A stretch of DNA of 64,000 bases from Limnanthes douglasii subsp. nivea (Eukaryota; Streptophyta; Magnoliopsida; Brassicales; Limnanthaceae): positions 61,090,742 through 61,154,741 of the forward strand of contig JAUPFV010000005.1 of assembly GCA_036936605.1 (NCBI GenBank), in the 5' to 3' direction. A program made the position numbers and the translations under genes. Shown one piece after another: positions 44,748-55,856 of the stretch. The notes below the pieces were generated by a model. That model saw only the letters and a program-made list of their open reading frames with translations, searched no databases and was not told the DNA's origin. The stretch's first letter is position 1. The number at the start of each line of letters is the position of its first letter.

Positions 44748-45192
44748 TGGTGTGGATAATAATCGCCTGAGGGTAGGCTAGTAATTTCAGTTGGTGTTTT
44801 ATGGTAGTGTGTGGGTGTTATGTGTTTAGAGTAGAGAGTAGAGAGATAATTAAGCAGCCTGGTAGCAGTTAATTCTCATTACCCACACTTAATGCAGGTG
44901 GTTGGGTATTTATACCATGATGTTTGGGCCCTTATGGGATTTCGGGTCATGTTTAATGGACCCGGGTCATGTTCAAAGACCCATGAGCTCTAAGTAGGAG
45001 AGCAAGTAGCTTAGTCAAGAAGTGTTTAGGTTTTTTAGTACGTTTGTCATAGTTCGAACAGTCTTATGATCATTGTGCTCAAAGTGATCTGTCCAGTCCG
45101 TGTGATCTGTCCGGCCCGTGTGATATGTCCGGTCTAGAGGCCTTGGACCGATCTGTCCTTGTCCGGAGAGCGTGCATAATTCGGACTCATCA
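44748..45192 (-). repeat. 5' LTR of element C (right)
   Basis: 445 bp, TGGTGTGGATAATAATCGCC to CGGACTCATCA, followed by the AGATG duplication. The TATA box on the minus strand is TATAAATA at 44907-44914. Three 18-bp GTGTGATCTGTCCGG units lie near 45080-45135; the left LTR has two. Confidence 0.95.
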
Positions 45193-45197
45193 AGATG

Positions 45198-47410
45198 AAT
45201 CATCCACTTTAGAAAAGAAAGAATCTTCTCAATACCATAGTTGTGTAACTCATCAATCAGAATAAATAAGGCTTGTAATACCTTCCAATCAGAACAATCC
45301 TACCCACAAAGATCATATTAATCAACAAATCAGTAATCAAACAATATAAATTCAAAAATTAATACCTCTGAGGTTGCTGAAGCTATGCATACTCTGGAAA
45401 TGGGAAACAAGACATTAGAAAAACAAAGGTCTGGTCAGATATAATCTCTCCATCTTCTACCAAACGTAGAAGCACAAGAAGTCTTCAAAGCTCTCAAATA
45501 TACATGTCAAAAGGAAAAAATATCAGCCAAAACGAATCGAAAGAAGATCAAAATAAACCTCTAATTAAAGCTAAGATTATCACCAAAGATTAAAAAAAAG
45601 GTTTTCTAGGATCATGGCTCTCTTAAATGATCAAACTTCTCTGCTAGAACATCAGAGGGATTGGAAACAAACTCTCTAAAAGACGTCTCAAATCAATCAT
45701 CAAGCCGATTTTTTTCTCACCAATCAAGAGCCAATAATCGATGTTTCTAATCTCTCTAAAATTTCTAATATGCTTAGATTTCAGAACAGCACAACAAATA
45801 TCTCTAACAAGATATGAGTTCTCTAGAATCTAGACTTTAACATTACAACTATAACCAATCTTTCCACTTTAAATAAAGATATTATCATCTTTATAATCTA
45901 TGCTAAATGTTGTAGAAATCAAAGATTAAAGATTTGGGACAACCTCAAACAGATTTATGATCTTTCTGAAGCTTGGCTAGTGATGGGGGATTTTAATTCT
46001 ATATCTAAACCTACTGAACAACTAAGATACTATACCTTATATGTTAGAAGTATGGACGAATTCAATCAAACTATTCATGACTGCTACCTTGCAGACTATG
46101 GTTATAATGACAACACCTATACCTGGACCAATGTCATATGTGGAAAAGACTTGATAGAGTCTTGGCTAATGATTCATGGAATTCTCTATTTAATATCACT
46201 ACAGTTAATCATATGTCTAGAACCGGATCTGATCATAGTCCATTGTGTATATCAATGTCTCAAAACTCAGATAAGATTAAACCTTCTTTCAGATTCCAAA
46301 ATATGTGGTTAACTCATAATTGTTTTAAGGCTCCTCAGGAAAGGTGGAACAAAGAGACCCAGGGAAACCTTATCTATATCTTTTGAACAAGCTGAAGAGA
46401 TTAAAATCAACTCTTAAAGATTGGAACAAATCTGAATTTGGTAACATTTTCAATTCTATAGCAAATTTTGAAACATAAATTAAATCTCTTAAAATTTCTT
46501 ACTAGGAAATAAACAACAGTGAGAGCAAAGTCAGACTCAATAAAGCAAAAGAAACTCATCTTCAGCTTCTGGCCAGAGAAGAAATTTTCTGGAATAAAAA
46601 AAGCAACATTAATTGGGTAATCAATGGAGATAACAACACTAAAGTGTTCCACAATTTTGTTAAGAGAAAAATGAGAAAATCAAGAATAACTCTAATTCTT
46701 GACGACTCTAACTTGATTGAGAATCATCATGAGATTTCTAATTCAGCCATCTCGCATTTCAAAAGGCTCCTCAACTCACCTGCAAGCAAAAAGATCAACA
46801 ATTTATCTCACATCATCTCTAAAATAGCCACTGAGGAAGACAATACGAATCTGATGAAAGATCATACATAAGAATAAATTATAAGTTCTATCAAAGATCT
46901 TAATCCTACAAGCGTGACTGGTATAGATGGTTTTAATATTAAGTTCTATATTAACTATTGGTATATCATTAAAAAAGACCTTTGCAGTGCTATAAAAGCC
47001 TTTCTTAAAGGAATACATACTCTTCAAGGCATGCATGCCACCTCTATTAGTCTTATTCCCAAAAAAAGACCATCATAAACCTCGAATGACTACATGTCTA
47101 TAAGTCTGTGCTCTGTTTTTAACATAATCATTTCCAGAATAATCAACGATAGGTTATCTAGCATTCTCCCTAATCTGATTTTAGAAGAACAAACATGTTT
47201 TGTCAAAGTGAGATATGTTCATGATAATATTTTCTAACGCAATAAATAATAAGAGATATAAATAAAACTACTAGAGGTGGTAATCTTTTGATAAATCTTG
47301 ACATGGAAAAAACCTTTGACAAGCTTTTTTATCTATTTTATTCTTAAGATTCTAGATACTTTTGGTTTTTCTAATAATTTTATTAACATAATCAATTATC
47401 TTATTAGTAA
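45198..47410 (+). pseudogene. L1-type LINE, ORF2 endonuclease and RT, after element C
   Basis: This continues the LINE broken at 34674. The endonuclease shows LVMGDFNSISKPTEQL (45980), then YTWTN, KRLDRVLANDSWNSLF and SRTGSDHSPLCISMS, the catalytic GDFN and SDH motifs of APE-type LINE endonucleases. An RT N-terminal part follows (46890-47230: TGIDGFNIKFY, HATSISLIPKK, IISRIINDRL). The RT motif-A region reads NLDMEKTFDK at 47290. Stops and frameshifts occur throughout. 45200-45600 links ORF1 and ORF2. A solo LTR interrupts RT at 47411. Confidence 0.82.
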
Positions 47411-47823
47411 TGATGAACTCAGAGAATCTTTAGTGAGACTCAGGAGCGAAGATGTTCATATGAGGGGGTCGGACTAGAGAATATTCGTGTGATGTGATAG
47501 TGAACAGTGAATTACTAGAAAAGGAAGAGACAAAAGGAATAAATTTTACAATTATTGATCAATCATTTGCCCTTTTTCCCAAAAGGGAATGTCCTTTATA
47601 TAGTAAATTAGGTGGATGGTAAAATTACATATTTACCACCGTGAGAGTGGATTTCTTACCCCACTATTTGACTATTAACAAACAAGTTCTCGGGGTCTAT
47701 CATTTAAGCCACTTATTTCTTATGTGTGCTTTACTTTAGTCCTTAGTCACTAAATACACGGATCTTGATCTTATTTATGAGCTAAATTACATGTTAACCA
47801 CCTCTATTTTCCTTCCTTTATCA
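47411..47823 (-). repeat. Solo LTR inside the LINE
   Basis: 413 bp with TGATGAACTC and CTTTATCA ends. A TATA box on the minus strand (CTATATAAAGGACATTCCC) lies near 47595. Flanks AGTAA (47406-47410) and GGTAA (47824-47828) match at four of five bases. The LINE reading frame resumes after it. No internal region is present, so it probably arose by LTR-LTR recombination. Confidence 0.72.
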
Positions 47824-47828
47824 GGTAA

Positions 47829-47940
47829 TAACAGATCCTCTAGCATTATCAACGGGTTGCTAATGGCTATTTCAATTATACTAATTGAGTCAGACTGGGG
47901 AATGATTTATCACCAGGTAGTCAAAGATAAGGTAATAACT
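47829..47940 (+). pseudogene. LINE RT fragment after the solo LTR
   Basis: NNRSSSIINGLLMAISIILI, then ESDWGM, aligns with the LINE RT stretch usually read as ...LINGSP...RGLRQGDPLSP. It follows NIINYLISN on the other side of the solo LTR. The sequence is badly decayed and the similarity is weak after 47910. Confidence 0.5.
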
Positions 47941-50914
47941 ATAAGTTATTTTGGTTATACTTGTATGTATTTGTATAATTGTAATTATTCATGTTTAATT
48001 TGGTCTACAAATACGATTTATAGACTGTGAATATTTATAGAAATCATCTTAGCATGAAAAACAGTTTGGTGTCTAAAAAACTTTGAGGATAAAGATATTT
48101 GAAGGATGAGCTAGAAAAAAAAACTAGTATATTTTATTTTTACAAAGAATGTAATTTTTCTGGTTATAATGATATTTTAAAATGTAATCTCGAGAATGGA
48201 AGAAAAATATGTTTATTTTCATAAGAGGTATTATAGAAGGTTAGTGATAGAAATCGTAATGATTTCAACATTGAGTTGGAAGTTGGATTGACAAAAGACT
48301 ACACACTTATACGGGTTATTTTATCTTTTGATATTAAGAGCAGTAAAAAATCAAAAGAGTAGTTGTTTAATGAATTCTATTTTATAAGTTTTGGTTCATA
48401 CTTATCTTTTGAGATATTACTTTTCGAGTGATGAATATAACTAATCAAGTTGAGTATTATGAGTACTTCACCATGGTTTTCAAGGCACATGATTTTTTTT
48501 TGGTTTATTCGTGTGTCTCAAAATAGGTGTTAACTTTTCTATGTAAATAGAGCCAAGATCATTATATAGTATCATGAAGAAAGTGATGAAACATGGGAAG
48601 AAGCTTGTAGTTCGATTGGCAAATATACTCGCTTGTGGTTAGTTTTCTCATAGTTGATCTGATTTTTTTTTATGTTTTTTATGATTATGCTTCTTGTTTT
48701 GTATTATGAGGAGAAATGTTGATTGACTAGAGAATATTATAAATAAATATTTAGATCATCCTTTTCTTAATTCATGATTTTATTATTAACTAAACTACTG
48801 CAATTATTTTGTTTTAATTTGAACTAGTAAGTCTTTTATACTTGTTTAACTAATCCACTAAGAGAAATATAACTTTTATTTTGAAGTATTCGTATATTGT
48901 TGCACTAACTAACTTTCACTAAGACCTTATTTTGGAGGAATCGTCTTATATTATTCTTTATTTCTATTTTAATTATAATTTTTATTTTGGGAAAGTTCTT
49001 TCTACTAATGGGTTTAGGTTTTTGTTCTAATTCTAATTCTAAGTAGGTATTGATTTTGTAGTGTATAGAGAAATTGGATTTTTCTTTTTAAATACAAATT
49101 CATTTAGGTGGTTGCCAAATAACTTGCTGATAATTGTATTGGTGTAATCGTTGAGTGTTGTCTAATTTATGTTGAAATTGAATTTCTTGGCTCGTTTGAT
49201 GGTTATATTTAAAATATAATTTACTAGATTTTGAACGTGTAATATTATCTATTATAATTTTTTATTGTTAATCTTATGTATTTTATGGAGTAACTATCAA
49301 AAGATCAATGTTTGAGATTATCTACTACATTTTATAATAAACCTATTTATTTTTTTATTCATAGTAGGAAAGTTAAGAAGTTTGCATAGAATTATATTAT
49401 GAATAAGCGTGTTGACATTGTAAAACTATCATGATTAATATTGTTACTCGTGAGAGCTTAACAATTCTAATACCTATAACTCGTGATATAATATTGTTAT
49501 TCATGATTAATCATGTAATTCGCTACAATTTAACAATACCAATAATATTATATATGATATAATATATTTATGCCTGCAGCACTACAACAAGATCTATGCG
49601 TATTCTTTCCATTATTTTTTTAAATTTAATTCGTAAAAACTCATTAACAACTTCAAATTTACTGTATGTCTTATGAATCACGAGTACATAGAGTGTGATA
49701 AATGTAAAATAGTTAACAATATTCCATGTGAAATAAATGAGCTATATATTGATAGAAACTAGATACAACGGCTCAACTGGGAATTATCCACAACTAAAGA
49801 GTTTAAATCACTGATCAAATTAAGAGCATGTCAAACAAATGACACCAACCCAAAATTCTTAAACAATTTTTCGCGAACATGATTACTTTAATACTGCTTG
49901 ATCTTTTTTTATTACAGTCAGAAAATCCACACCAGTATTCATAACACCAGTATCACAGACATATGATTAATCATATGCTATATATACTTTATGTATGTTT
50001 TGCATTCCTTTACTTTCTTCATTATGCAATATATATAAGCATAATCAATCACAAACTTTTTTGAAGCCAAACCTGAAAGCTAAACCTCAAACCATATATT
50101 TTCATTAGACCTTATATTGCATTCACCTAAATTATATAAGCCTTAAAAGTTAAAAATCCAAACATGGACCATCAATAGTATATAAAAACTAAACACACAC
50201 TAAATCAACAATCGAATTAATCATGAAATCAAGGCCAACAATAAAAATCCATATCATAAAAAAAGTTTCAAAGTATAAGATAAAAAATATTGATATAATC
50301 TGTAAGCATAATTAATTCAACAAATAGTCTCAAAGTTGAAGCTTTAAAATATAAATCCATAACGCACCTGTAAAGAGATACATACACATAAAAATTTCGA
50401 GGAAACTCTAAATCGAATGGAAAATGGTATAATAAATCCTAAAATTTACAAAATTAAGAAAAATTAAAGTTGATTTTCAATCAACCAAATTGCATTGAAG
50501 ACTGAGAAAATGATTCAGGTGAAACTTTTAAAAGCTTTTGGTGTTTCATCTTGATGAGGCAACTGAATCGTATGAAAAGTGATAAGATTTATAAAAAAAC
50601 TTTAAGGAATTTTAGGTTTGGAGTAAAATTGTGAAGCGTGATTTTAGCGTCATTATATTTATCTAAGAAATAAATTAGTATGATTATAAAAGAATACATT
50701 TTTAATGTGGGATAATCGTGTAATTGTAATTTATCTGTATAACTAGTTTATAATCTTGAAAGTTTGATTTATCTCGTGGTTATTTTGAAACTTTTGATGT
50801 CTCTCATATTAACTGGCCTATAAAAAATGTGGAATTCATTAACTATAATTATAGTCTCATATAAAAACAATTAATATTTAGTATATATATACCCTCTAAA
50901 TGCCAATTTTATGG
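47941..50914. other. AT-rich stretch with no recognisable gene
   Basis: No conserved coding motif, LTR pair or structured RNA was found. 49430-49570 has several near-palindromic AACTCGTGATATAATATTG / CATGATTAATCATG phrases, possibly a worn MITE. Homopolymers and short repeats dominate the rest. Confidence 0.4.
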
Positions 50915-51755
50915 GGGTATTGAATCAATAAACAATCTATTTGTTCAATGTAACATATCATAGGAAGTCTGAAACTACTTTGCTCAATTGTTTGGTATCC
51001 TAATAGGTAGACACGTGACTTTAGCTCATCTAATTTGGATGTGGTTTTGGTCTATTCAAAAAAGAAGCTCAAAGAAGAACCATTATTCTTCTTATAATAT
51101 ATTGAGTCATATGGGTATCTAGAAATAGATATAAGCATTAAGAGAAAATTTATACAGTTAACTCTATACTGAACCATATCAATGACGTTAAGGTTTCTCC
51201 TGAACTAGGTTGTTTTCAACACTTAAACAAGACAATAAAAATACTTTATCTTGAATGAAATCTACCATTGGGTAACATATGCAAACTTGATACAAATTGA
51301 TCATGTAGTTTATATGACGAATCTAGTTGATGTGGCCTAATTAGAGACAATAAATAAGATATAGTAGCAGCTTATGGTAGAATCTAAGGCAAGCAAACCC
51401 TTATTATTGCTGAATGCATGACACTATTAGATGGTCTACTATTACGTAAAATAAATGAAATAATCCATCTTAACATAAAATATGACTCTTTGGTTCTTCT
51501 TGTAATATTGATGAAAGGTAAAACACCTTGGTTTTTGCCCATTTTATTGAATGTTACAAGAAACTTATCTTTGCCAACATGACCTTAGTTCATATATGTA
51601 GAGATCAAAACCATGATGCTGACTACATAACTAAATGGACTCTAAAATGCAAAAAGAAACTAGCCTACAATCAAAACCAGGCTCATAGTCATCTAAGAGC
51701 TATTACATTACTGAAAAGCCTTGATGTAGGATACCTTAGAGTATATGACTGACAA
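50915..51755 (+). pseudogene. LINE 3' part: zinc-binding RT domain and RNase H
   Basis: ESINNLFVQCNIS at 50925 matches the zf-RVT motif at the end of plant LINE RT. HLIWMWFWSIQKRSS follows. An RNase H region (51320-51660) has LIRDNK, IIAECMTLLDGLLL, IKYDSLVLLVILMKGKTPW and LVHICRDQNHDADYITKWTL. It may be the 3' end of the LINE at 45198-47940, but about 3 kb of unmatched sequence lies between, so it may be a separate copy. Confidence 0.7.
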
Positions 51756-52238
51756 CAGTAATCTGGAATCATATACCAAAGCTTAAAATGATATAATAGT
51801 CATATATTTGATGGTTTCATTTGAAACTTTTCAGTTTAAAACTCTTATATGAGCTATTCTGAAAATGAATCTTCTTTATTATTTCTCCATATCTCTCGTT
51901 TCTCTTGTCTTCGTCATCATACCTCTCATAAAACACAAAGATTAATATTTCATTATTTTGTATTTTATTATTTTTCATATTCATGTTTATTCTTAATCAT
52001 AATAAACTAAATGAGTTATTTCTAACAAATCTCAAAGCATATAGTATCACCTAACTTTCTTCTTGTTTGTAGAAATCTGAAATTCGTAGAATATCGATAT
52101 CCAATAAAGGAAAACATAAGAGTTGACTGCGAGTGGGTGATATGAAGATAGAAACAAGTTTATGAAAACTAGAAATCAGAGTAGAATCAAAATCTTACAA
52201 AGAGTTGACTGCGAGTTTGTGGCTGAGAACAAAGTTAT

Positions 52239-52246
52239 ACCTTAAC
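52239..52246. other. 8-bp target site duplication ACCTTAAC, left copy
   Basis: ACCTTAAC at 52239-52246 is repeated exactly at 53490-53497, directly outside the terminal inverted repeats. An 8-bp duplication is the hAT signature. Confidence 0.9.
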
Positions 52247-52391
52247 TAGAGCTGTCAATTTTGGACACGACATGCAAATCCAACACGAACACGACCCGAA
52301 ATTTTAGGGTTAGAGACCTGATATTTCAGACCCGGTGAAATTAAGACACGACACGAACCCGACTCGAAAAAAACGGGTTGGGTTCGTGTCA

Positions 52392-52545
52392 CCCGAAACT
52401 GACCTGTAAAACCCGAAAAGACCTGTAAACCCGAAACTGACCTGTAAAACCCGAAAAGACCCGTAAACCCGAAAAGACATGTGAAACCCGAAAAGACATG
52501 TAATCCCGAAACAGACCTGTAAAACCCAAAAGACATGTACACCTG
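52392..52545. repeat. About 19-bp subterminal tandem repeats of the hAT element
   Basis: Units such as ACCCGAAACTGACCTGTAAA and ACCCGAAAAGACCTGTAA repeat about eight times with small changes. They would suit multiple binding of a transposase supplied elsewhere; that is inference. Confidence 0.8.
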
Positions 52546-53193
52546 TAAAATAAAATACTGAAAACACTTAATAAAATTTTATTAATAAAATAATATTATT
52601 TTAAAAATTTGACCTATAGATTAGAACACCAAAAATATTTATAAAACTTTATTAATGAAATAATTTTATTTTAAATTTAAAAGATATAAAATAAATAGTA
52701 TACTTAAATAAGTATATGAGGGAGGACAAATGATGGTTCACATGTTTGCTATAAAGTTTTGAATTTTATTCTTCTTTCACGTATATTAATAAAGTTTTGA
52801 ATCTTTCATCTTCTATGTATATAGATTATAATATTAAGAATAAAAAATGGAAATAATTTATTATTTAATAGTTTTTTTATCTGATTCGTGTGAGTTTGCT
52901 AGATTTATTAATAGATATTGAATGCATTCAATCTTGTTTTATGGGATGAATCGATTCACAATTCTAATGGTTATTTGTTAAGAAGTGACAACTTAGTGGT
53001 TATTTGATATTTTCTGAAATTTATTTAATTTATCTCAAGTATTTTTTTCATGTTTAGATGAGATGGCAAACCCATCATCACCATATATTTTACGGTAAGA
53101 TAACTTCACCGGTGATAGTAAAGCCGGTGTAAATATATGAAGTAAGCGTATCTTGACTTTATATAAATATAATGGACCAATAAAATTTCAAAA

Positions 53194-53266
53194 GGGGATG
53201 TAGTTCAAATGGTAGAGCACCCACTTTGCATGTGGGAGGTACAGGATTCGATCCCTTGCATCTCCG
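53194..53266 (+). tRNA. tRNA-Ala(UGC), possibly decayed
   Basis: A 73-base cloverleaf. The acceptor stem GGGGATG/CATCTCC pairs fully, including the G3:U70 pair that identifies tRNA-Ala. D arm GTTC/GAGC, anticodon stem CCCAC/GTGGG perfect, loop TTTGCAT with anticodon TGC. The T arm CAGGA-TTCGATC-CCTTG has one A-C mismatch and a G-T pair. The A box (TAGTTCAAATGG) and B box (GATTCGATCC) are recognisable, and TTTTT follows about 10 bases later. No CCA is encoded, as in plant nuclear genes. The T-stem mismatch and its place inside a transposon make it uncertain whether it is expressed. Confidence 0.85.
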
Positions 53267-53565
53267 TTTATTAAGTTTTTCCTTTACCCAAAATTCGTGT
53301 CAAACAGGTCGGGTTCGTGTCAAACGTGTGTTTCGTGTTGGATACAATTTCGTGTCAAGCATGTCGGGTTCGGGTCCAACAGGTTTTTAACAGGTCGGGT
53401 TCGGGTCGGGTTCGTGTCATAGTTTCTAAAATTTCGGGTTGGTCAAACCCGACACGAACACGACCCGAAACCCGAAATTGACAGCCCTAACCTTAACCTA
53501 GTTATTGAAAGAAAAATTTGATACAAAGAATAAGCATTCAAGATCTAGTTTGAAATTATGTTACC

Positions 53566-53982
53566 TGATATAAATCACTATGCAATTTATCACAAATGAC
53601 TACCGAACACAAATAAAAATAGAACACGAATAAAGGACAAAAAATAAAATAACACAAGATTTAACGTGGTTCGACAATTGTCTACGTCCACGGACGCCGC
53701 CAAAGAAAAGTGTTTCACTATGATAGAAAAGGGTTACATATGTCAGATTGTGTTTTGTGTAGTCCTAGTAGTCTATTTATAGGAAATTAATAGAACTTTT
53801 TGATAATGGTCATAATGGGCTCATATATAAAAGACTGAAGATGTCAATACCACAAGACTAAAGATAACAATATCAAAGAAAATATACGAGGAACCATCCA
53901 TTATAGCTTTACTGTCAATGACACAAAGTTGTACCGCCAAACATAGTACTCTGTCAAGGCATTATTCGACTCATTCTCAACA
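53566..53982 (-). repeat. 3' LTR of the copia element (left)
   Basis: 417 bp, TGATATAAATCACTATGC to CATTCTCAACA. It contains AACGTGGTTCGACAATTG and GTCTACGTCCACGG, a motif I know from many plant copia LTRs. It matches the right copy closely. Confidence 0.88.
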
Positions 53983-54109
53983 AATCTTCCCCTTGAGGTG
54001 AATATCATTTTTCACTATCAATAGATAAAATTCTCTTATTTTGACTCACCAAATTCCCCTAAGGCATTCACTCTATACTGCGAACACCAATCCAGTTTAG
54101 GCACTCCCT

Positions 54110-55423
54110 AAAATTTCAAACTGATATTGCCTTGGCCATTATATCTGTTGGATTATCGTGTGTAAACACTTTCTTCACATCAACAATTCTCTTTGATATT
54201 ATATCACGAATAAAATAATACCTAATATCTATGTGCTTTGTACGCTCGTGGTACATCTGGTTCACTGTAAGATGTATGGTGATTTGACTGTCAGAAAGAA
54301 TTTTTGTAGTAGTTATATCGAAGCCCAAATATGCCACCAAACCTTGCAACCATATTTCCTCTTTAATTACTTATGTTACTGCCATGTACTCTACCTCTAT
54401 TGTAGACAAAGCGGTAGCTTACAACTAAGATTTCCAACTGATCGCACTACCATCTAGAGTAAATACATATCATGTCATAGATCTCCTTCTATCGATATCA
54501 CCTGCAAAATCAGAATCGACAAAACCAACCACTGATCCTGCAATATCATTCAGCAATCCACCAATATCGGTCTTGTTAAAAGTTAAGCCAACGTTCAAAG
54601 TATTCTTAAGATACTGAAGTATCTATTACATTGCCTGCCAGTGTTCTTTCCCAAGATATCACATGTACCTGTTAACTACACGTAACTGCATGTGAATATC
54701 AAGACGTGTGCATACCATAGCATACATGATATTACCAACTGTACTTGAATATGAAACCTTCGATATTTGTTCCACCTCAGTATTGTCTTCGGCTGCTTCT
54801 GTGCAAACAACTTGAAATGAGTAGCAAACGGGATGCTCACTTCTTTAGCATCAAACATGTTGAATCTCTGTAGCACTTTCTCAATATAGCTTTGTTGGGA
54901 CAAGTGTAATGATCCTACACTTCTGTTCCTGATAATCTCCATACCAAGAATCTTCTTTTCTCTACCCAGATCCTTCATCTCAAACTCGACACTAAGCTGT
55001 TTCTTTATCTGCACAATGTGTGACATACTACAAGCAGCAATAAGCAGATCATCCACATACAACAAGTAAACATAAAAATCATCTGACATATTTTAATTAT
55101 ACACACAACTATCATATGGACTCTTCGTGATCCCTTTTGACACCGTGAATGTATCGAACCGTTTGTACCATTGCCTATGTAACTGTTTCAAATCATACAG
55201 TGAATTTTTCAACAGACAAACCTTATCCTCCATATTAGGTTCGATAAATCCCTTTGGTTATCTCATGTAGATTCATTCCTCCAATTCACCATGTAGAAAT
55301 GCAGTCTTCACATCCAACTTCTCAAGCTCTAAATTTTGTAAAACTGCCATGGCTAACATAACTCGAATCGAACTATGTTTCACCGTTGGAGAAAACACTT
55401 CATTGAATTCCATTCCTTCCCTT
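54110..55423 (-). pseudogene. Copia RT and RNase H remnant
   Basis: On the minus strand: GMEFNEVFSPTVKHSSIRVM, LELEKLDVKTAFLHGELEE, LLKNSLYDLKQLHRQWYKRF, active site LLYVDDLLIAA (about 55055), VEFEMKDLGREKKILGMEI, SQQSYIEKVLQRFNMF. RNase H near 54350-54116 has LSDSQITIHLTVNQMYHERT and KHIDIRYYFIRDII. Stops occur at about 55265, 55090 and 54676, and the YASVVGSLMY segment is damaged. The catalytic YVDD is intact although the gene is dead. Confidence 0.88.
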
Positions 55424-55851
55424 TGAGTAAATCACTATGCAATTTATCATAAATGGCTCAAGCATAGAATAAAAATAAAAAGAGAACACGAATAAAGTAC
55501 AGAAAAAAAAAAAAAAAGAACACATGATTTGACGTGGTTCGAAAATTGTCTACGTCCACGGGTGCTGCCAGAGAAAAGTGCTTCAGTGTGATAGAAAAGG
55601 GTTATAGATTTCAGATTGTGTTTTGTGTAGTCTTAGTAGTCTATTTATAAGGATCAAACAGAACTTTCTAGATAATGGCTCTAATGGGCTCACATACACA
55701 AGACTCGAGATGCCAATACCACAAGAGTAAAGATGACAATATCAAAGAAACTATAGGAGGAACTATCCACTATAGCTTCATTGTCAGTGACATAAAACTG
55801 TACCGCCAAACACGATACGCTGTCAAAGTATTATTCGGCTCATTCTTAACA
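55424..55851 (-). repeat. 5' LTR of the copia element (right)
   Basis: 428 bp. It matches the left LTR from TAAATCACTATGCAATTTATC to CATTCTTAACA, with an A15-type run near 55504-55518. The outer flank TTACC matches the left flank. The inner end runs directly into RT coding sequence (CTCAAAGGGAAGG on the minus strand). Confidence 0.88.
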
Positions 55852-55856
55852 TTACC

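Larger units (their letters stand above)
34675..45192 (-). mobile_element. Tat-lineage Ty3/gypsy element C, youngest full-length copy
   Basis: 10.5 kb with a perfect 5-bp target duplication AGATG (34670-34674 and 45193-45197), similar LTRs (about 15 substitutions and one 18-bp indel by eye), primer site, polypurine tract, gag-protease, pol and an antisense additional ORF. Pol is one open frame of over 1060 codons. Defects visible are a gag frameshift at an A6 run, YIDE in RT, and two stops in the antisense ORF. It splits a LINE. Confidence 0.95.
52247..53489. mobile_element. Non-autonomous hAT-type DNA transposon carrying a tRNA-Ala sequence
   Basis: 1243 bp. The left terminus is TAGAGCTGTCAATTTTGG and the right, inverted, is TAGGGCTGTCAATTTCGG. 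A perfect 8-bp duplication (ACCTTAAC) flanks it. Both subterminal regions are full of ACCCGAA / CGGGT / ACACGAAC words, as in plant hAT elements with dispersed transposase-binding repeats. No transposase frame is present. The interior is AT-rich and holds a tRNA-Ala at 53194-53266. Confidence 0.9.
53566..55851 (-). mobile_element. Internally deleted Ty1/copia element with perfect target duplication
   Basis: LTRs at 53566-53982 and 55424-55851, flanked by TTACC at 53561-53565 and 55852-55856. The interior (1.44 kb, minus strand) holds only RT from its middle and RNase H. Primer site, gag, protease and integrase are absent, and the 5' LTR is joined directly to RT coding sequence. Confidence 0.88.

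Noticed and set aside
52255..52567. Two minus-strand frames rich in Gly/Phe/Val
   Set aside because: They translate the subterminal tandem repeats of the hAT element.
53194..53266. The tRNA sequence as the head of a SINE
   Set aside because: No SINE body, poly(A) tail or short flanking duplication is next to it; the sequence lies within the bounds of the hAT element.
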